Positions 62,469 through 64,000 of a DNA stretch of 64,000 bases are shown one piece after another. Below the pieces are notes generated by a model, which saw nothing but the letters and a program-made list of their open reading frames with translations, was not told the origin of the DNA and did not search any database. Position numbers and translations under genes: made by a program. Position 1 is the stretch's first letter. Each line of letters starts with the position of its first letter. The stretch is from contig NZ_JACZDF010000004.1 of assembly GCF_014852685.1 (NCBI RefSeq), positions 124,001 to 188,000 of the forward strand, read 5' to 3'. Source of the DNA: Flavimobilis rhizosphaerae (GTDB lineage Bacteria; Actinomycetota; Actinomycetes; Actinomycetales; Cellulomonadaceae).

Positions 62469-63476
62469 ATGACGCACGAGCCCGAGCGGGAGACGTCCGA
62501 CCGCCACCGCCCCGTCCTCCTCCAGCGGTGCGTCGACCTCCTCGCCCCCGCGCTCGCGGCGCCCGGCTCGGTCCTCGTCGACTGCACGCTCGGCATGGGT
62601 GGGCACACCGAGGCCGTCCTCGAGCAGGTTCCGACGGCGCGCGTCGTCGGCATCGACCGGGACCCGCAAGCGATCGCGCTCGCGAGCGAGAGGCTCGCCC
62701 GCTTCGGCGACCGCTTCACGGCGGTCCACGCGGTGTACGACGAGATCGGCGACGTCGTCGCGAACCTCGGGCTCGACGGCGTCCAGGGCGTCCTCATGGA
62801 CCTCGGCGTGTCCTCGCTCCAGCTCGACGAGGTCGACCGCGGGTTCGCGTACGCCCACGACGCCCCGCTCGACATGCGCATGGACCCGACGACGGGCCAG
62901 ACCGCCGCCGACGTCCTCAACACCTACGACGAGCGTGAGCTCGCCCGGATCCTGCGCGAGTACGGCGAGGAGCGCTTCGCCGGCAAGATCGCGCGCTCGA
63001 TCGTCCGGATCCGTGAGGAGCGACCCTGGTCGACGAGCGCGGAGCTCGTCGACCTCGTGCGCGCGTGCATCCCGGCGGCGACCCGCAGGACGGGCGGACA
63101 CCCGGCCAAACGCACGTTCCAGGCCTTGCGCATCGAGGTCAACGGCGAGCTCGAGGTGCTCGACCGCGCCGTCCCCGCCGCGGTCGAGGCACTGGCCGTC
63201 GAGGGCCGGATCGTCGTCGAGAGCTATCACTCGCTCGAGGACCGTCTCGTCAAGCGCGTCCTCCAGCGCGGTGCGACGTCCTCGGCGCCTCCCGGGCTCC
63301 CGGTCGAGCCCGAGACGCACAAGCCCTACCTCGAGCTCCTCACCCGCGGGGCCGAGGAGGCCGACGGAGCCGAGCTCGACGACAACCCCCGGGCCCAGTC
63401 CGTCCGGCTGCGCGCCGCGCGCCGCACCCGCCCGACCCCTGACCACCTGCGTCCGAACCGAGAGGCCACGCGATGA
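62469..63476 (+). CDS. rsmH: 16S rRNA (cytosine1402-N4)-methyltransferase RsmH
   Basis: A 335-residue methyltransferase with motif [21 protein letters not shown], the substrate segment [10 protein letters not shown] and the late [11 protein letters not shown], all typical of RsmH (MraW). GAGAGGAG precedes ATG 62469. The 185-base gap from mraZ is longer than in most dcw clusters and could hold a second promoter, though I saw no clear one. Confidence 0.96.
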   Translation: MTHEPERETSDRHRPVLLQRCVDLLAPALAAPGSVLVDCTLGMGGHTEAVLEQVPTARVVGIDRDPQAIALASERLARFGDRFTAVHAVYDEIGDVVANLGLDGVQGVLMDLGVSSLQLDEVDRGFAYAHDAPLDMRMDPTTGQTAADVLNTYDERELARILREYGEERFAGKIARSIVRIREERPWSTSAELVDLVRACIPAATRRTGGHPAKRTFQALRIEVNGELEVLDRAVPAAVEALAVEGRIVVESYHSLEDRLVKRVLQRGATSSAPPGLPVEPETHKPYLELLTRGAEEADGAELDDNPRAQSVRLRAARRTRPTPDHLRPNREATR

Positions 63477-63895
63477 GCGCACAGCACGCCCCCGCCGCGT
63501 ACGCGCCGCGTCCCGTCGCGCCCGCGGCACCGCGGACGCAGCCCGCCGCGGCGAGCCGCATCCGTCTCGTGACGACGCCCGCCGTCTCGCGGTCGCGCGT
63601 CCCGTTCATCCTCCTGTGCATCGCGATCCTCGCGACCGCGCTCGCGGGCGTGCTCCTCCTCAACACGACGATGGCCCACGGTTCGTACGAGCAGCGCAGC
63701 CTCCAGCGTGAGATCTCCCAGCTCGCGCAGGTCGAGCAGGCGCTCCTCACGCAGATCGACGCGGCCTCCTCGCCGCACGCGCTCGCCGAGCACGCGTCAC
63801 GGATGGGCATGGTGCAGGACTCGACTCCTGCGTTCGTGCGGCTCGAGGACGGCAAGGTCATCGGCGACGTCACCCCGGCGCAGGCGAAGAACTGA
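63473..63895 (+). CDS. ftsL: Cell division protein FtsL (septum formation initiator-like)
   Basis: A 140-residue bitopic protein: Ala/Pro-rich cytoplasmic tail, one membrane span (about 43-64), and an extracellular coiled coil (about 70-105) ending in HASRMGM. It should join FtsB/FtsQ at the septum. ATG overlaps the rsmH stop by four bases (ATGA). Sequence conservation is low, so position and layout carry the call. Confidence 0.9.
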   Translation: MSAQHAPAAYAPRPVAPAAPRTQPAAASRIRLVTTPAVSRSRVPFILLCIAILATALAGVLLLNTTMAHGSYEQRSLQREISQLAQVEQALLTQIDAASSPHALAEHASRMGMVQDSTPAFVRLEDGKVIGDVTPAQAKN

Positions 63896-63903
63896 GGTCT
63901 GGC

Positions 63904-64000
63904 ATGAGCGACGACCGGCGTTCCGACCGCGGCGCTCCGCGTTCGACGACGAGGCAGCCCTCGGGCGAACGTCCCGTCCGTGGCCGGGAGCCGCGCACCC
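63904..64000 (+). CDS. ftsI: Penicillin-binding protein FtsI, first 32 codons
   Basis: Starts at ATG eight bases after ftsL and runs off the window. Only the hydrophilic Arg/Ser-rich cytoplasmic tail is visible, with no diagnostic motif; the identity rests on gene order after ftsL and on the typical tail of actinobacterial FtsI. Confidence 0.6.
   Translation, partial: MSDDRRSDRGAPRSTTRQPSGERPVRGREPRT

Noticed and set aside
1-64000. CRISPR array, prophage, transposon or tRNA genes
   Set aside because: No spaced repeats of CRISPR type, no transposase, integrase or phage genes, and no cloverleaf with a CCA end were recognised on either strand by eye; a covariance search for small RNAs would be needed to exclude them fully.

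Overview
The window is a 64 kb piece of a high-GC actinobacterial chromosome. Gene content and order (pnp, dapB, thyA-folA, dapA-rnj, ftsK, pgsA-pncC-clgR, recA-recX-rny, gluABCD, miaB, miaA-dapF, hflX, lexA-LysM-nrdR, dinB, mraZ-rsmH-ftsL) are the conserved core of Micrococcales, and I would place it near Cellulomonadaceae/Sanguibacteraceae; the genus cannot be read from the sequence. No tRNA, rRNA, insertion sequence, prophage or CRISPR array was seen. Coding is dense, with many 4-base stop/start overlaps and short leaders. The only stretch above 300 bases without a gene is 61412-61818, and it is full of regulatory repeats.

Layout. 1-4.1 kb: end of pnp, an M16 peptidase, a 20-bp terminator, dapB and a small membrane protein. 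4.1-9.2 kb: GNAT enzyme, UPF0114 protein and aldehyde dehydrogenase on the minus strand, thyA-folA on plus, then a Tat-exported polysaccharide deacetylase. 9.3-17.8 kb: dapA-rnj, ftsK, a CapA-like protein, pgsA-pncC and clgR. 17.8-23.5 kb: lhr-nei repair pair. 23.6-27.7 kb: DUF3046 gene, recA with an SOS box, recX, rny. 27.7-31.2 kb: a short degenerate tandem repeat and the glutamate ABC importer. 31.4-33.0 kb: miaB. 33.1-38.6 kb: a locus of three YbjN paralogues, a complete but divergent HSP90 and a TPR-like protein. 38.7-46 kb: miaA-dapF, a methyltransferase, hflX, dinG and L-lactate dehydrogenase. 46-49.8 kb: lexA, a divergent LysM membrane protein behind two SOS boxes, nrdR, DUF5302 gene and serA. 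49.8-54.2 kb: HelD-like helicase, PAC2 protein, spermidine-synthase-like protein. 54.2-56.6 kb: SOS-controlled HEPN gene with dinB, then DUF3040 gene. 56.8-61.4 kb: moxR-DUF58-transglutaminase operon. 61.8-64 kb: start of the division and cell-wall cluster (mraZ, rsmH, ftsL, ftsI start).

Themes. (1) DNA damage: recA, lexA, the LysM protein (likely SOS division inhibitor) and HEPN-dinB all carry GAAC-N4-GTTC boxes placed over promoters; recX, nei, lhr and dinG complete a repair set. (2) RNA decay: PNPase, RNase J and RNase Y lie within 28 kb. (3) Lysine/peptidoglycan: dapA, dapB and dapF are in three separate transcripts. (4) At least thirteen genes have a TANNNT-like -10 element only 6-8 bases before the start codon, which points to leaderless mRNAs and fixes many starts. 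(5) Best candidates for new biology are the YbjN-HSP90-TPR locus, the clustered 10-bp-period MraZ-type repeats facing both mraZ and moxR, and the SOS-driven HEPN protein with an intact RX4H motif.
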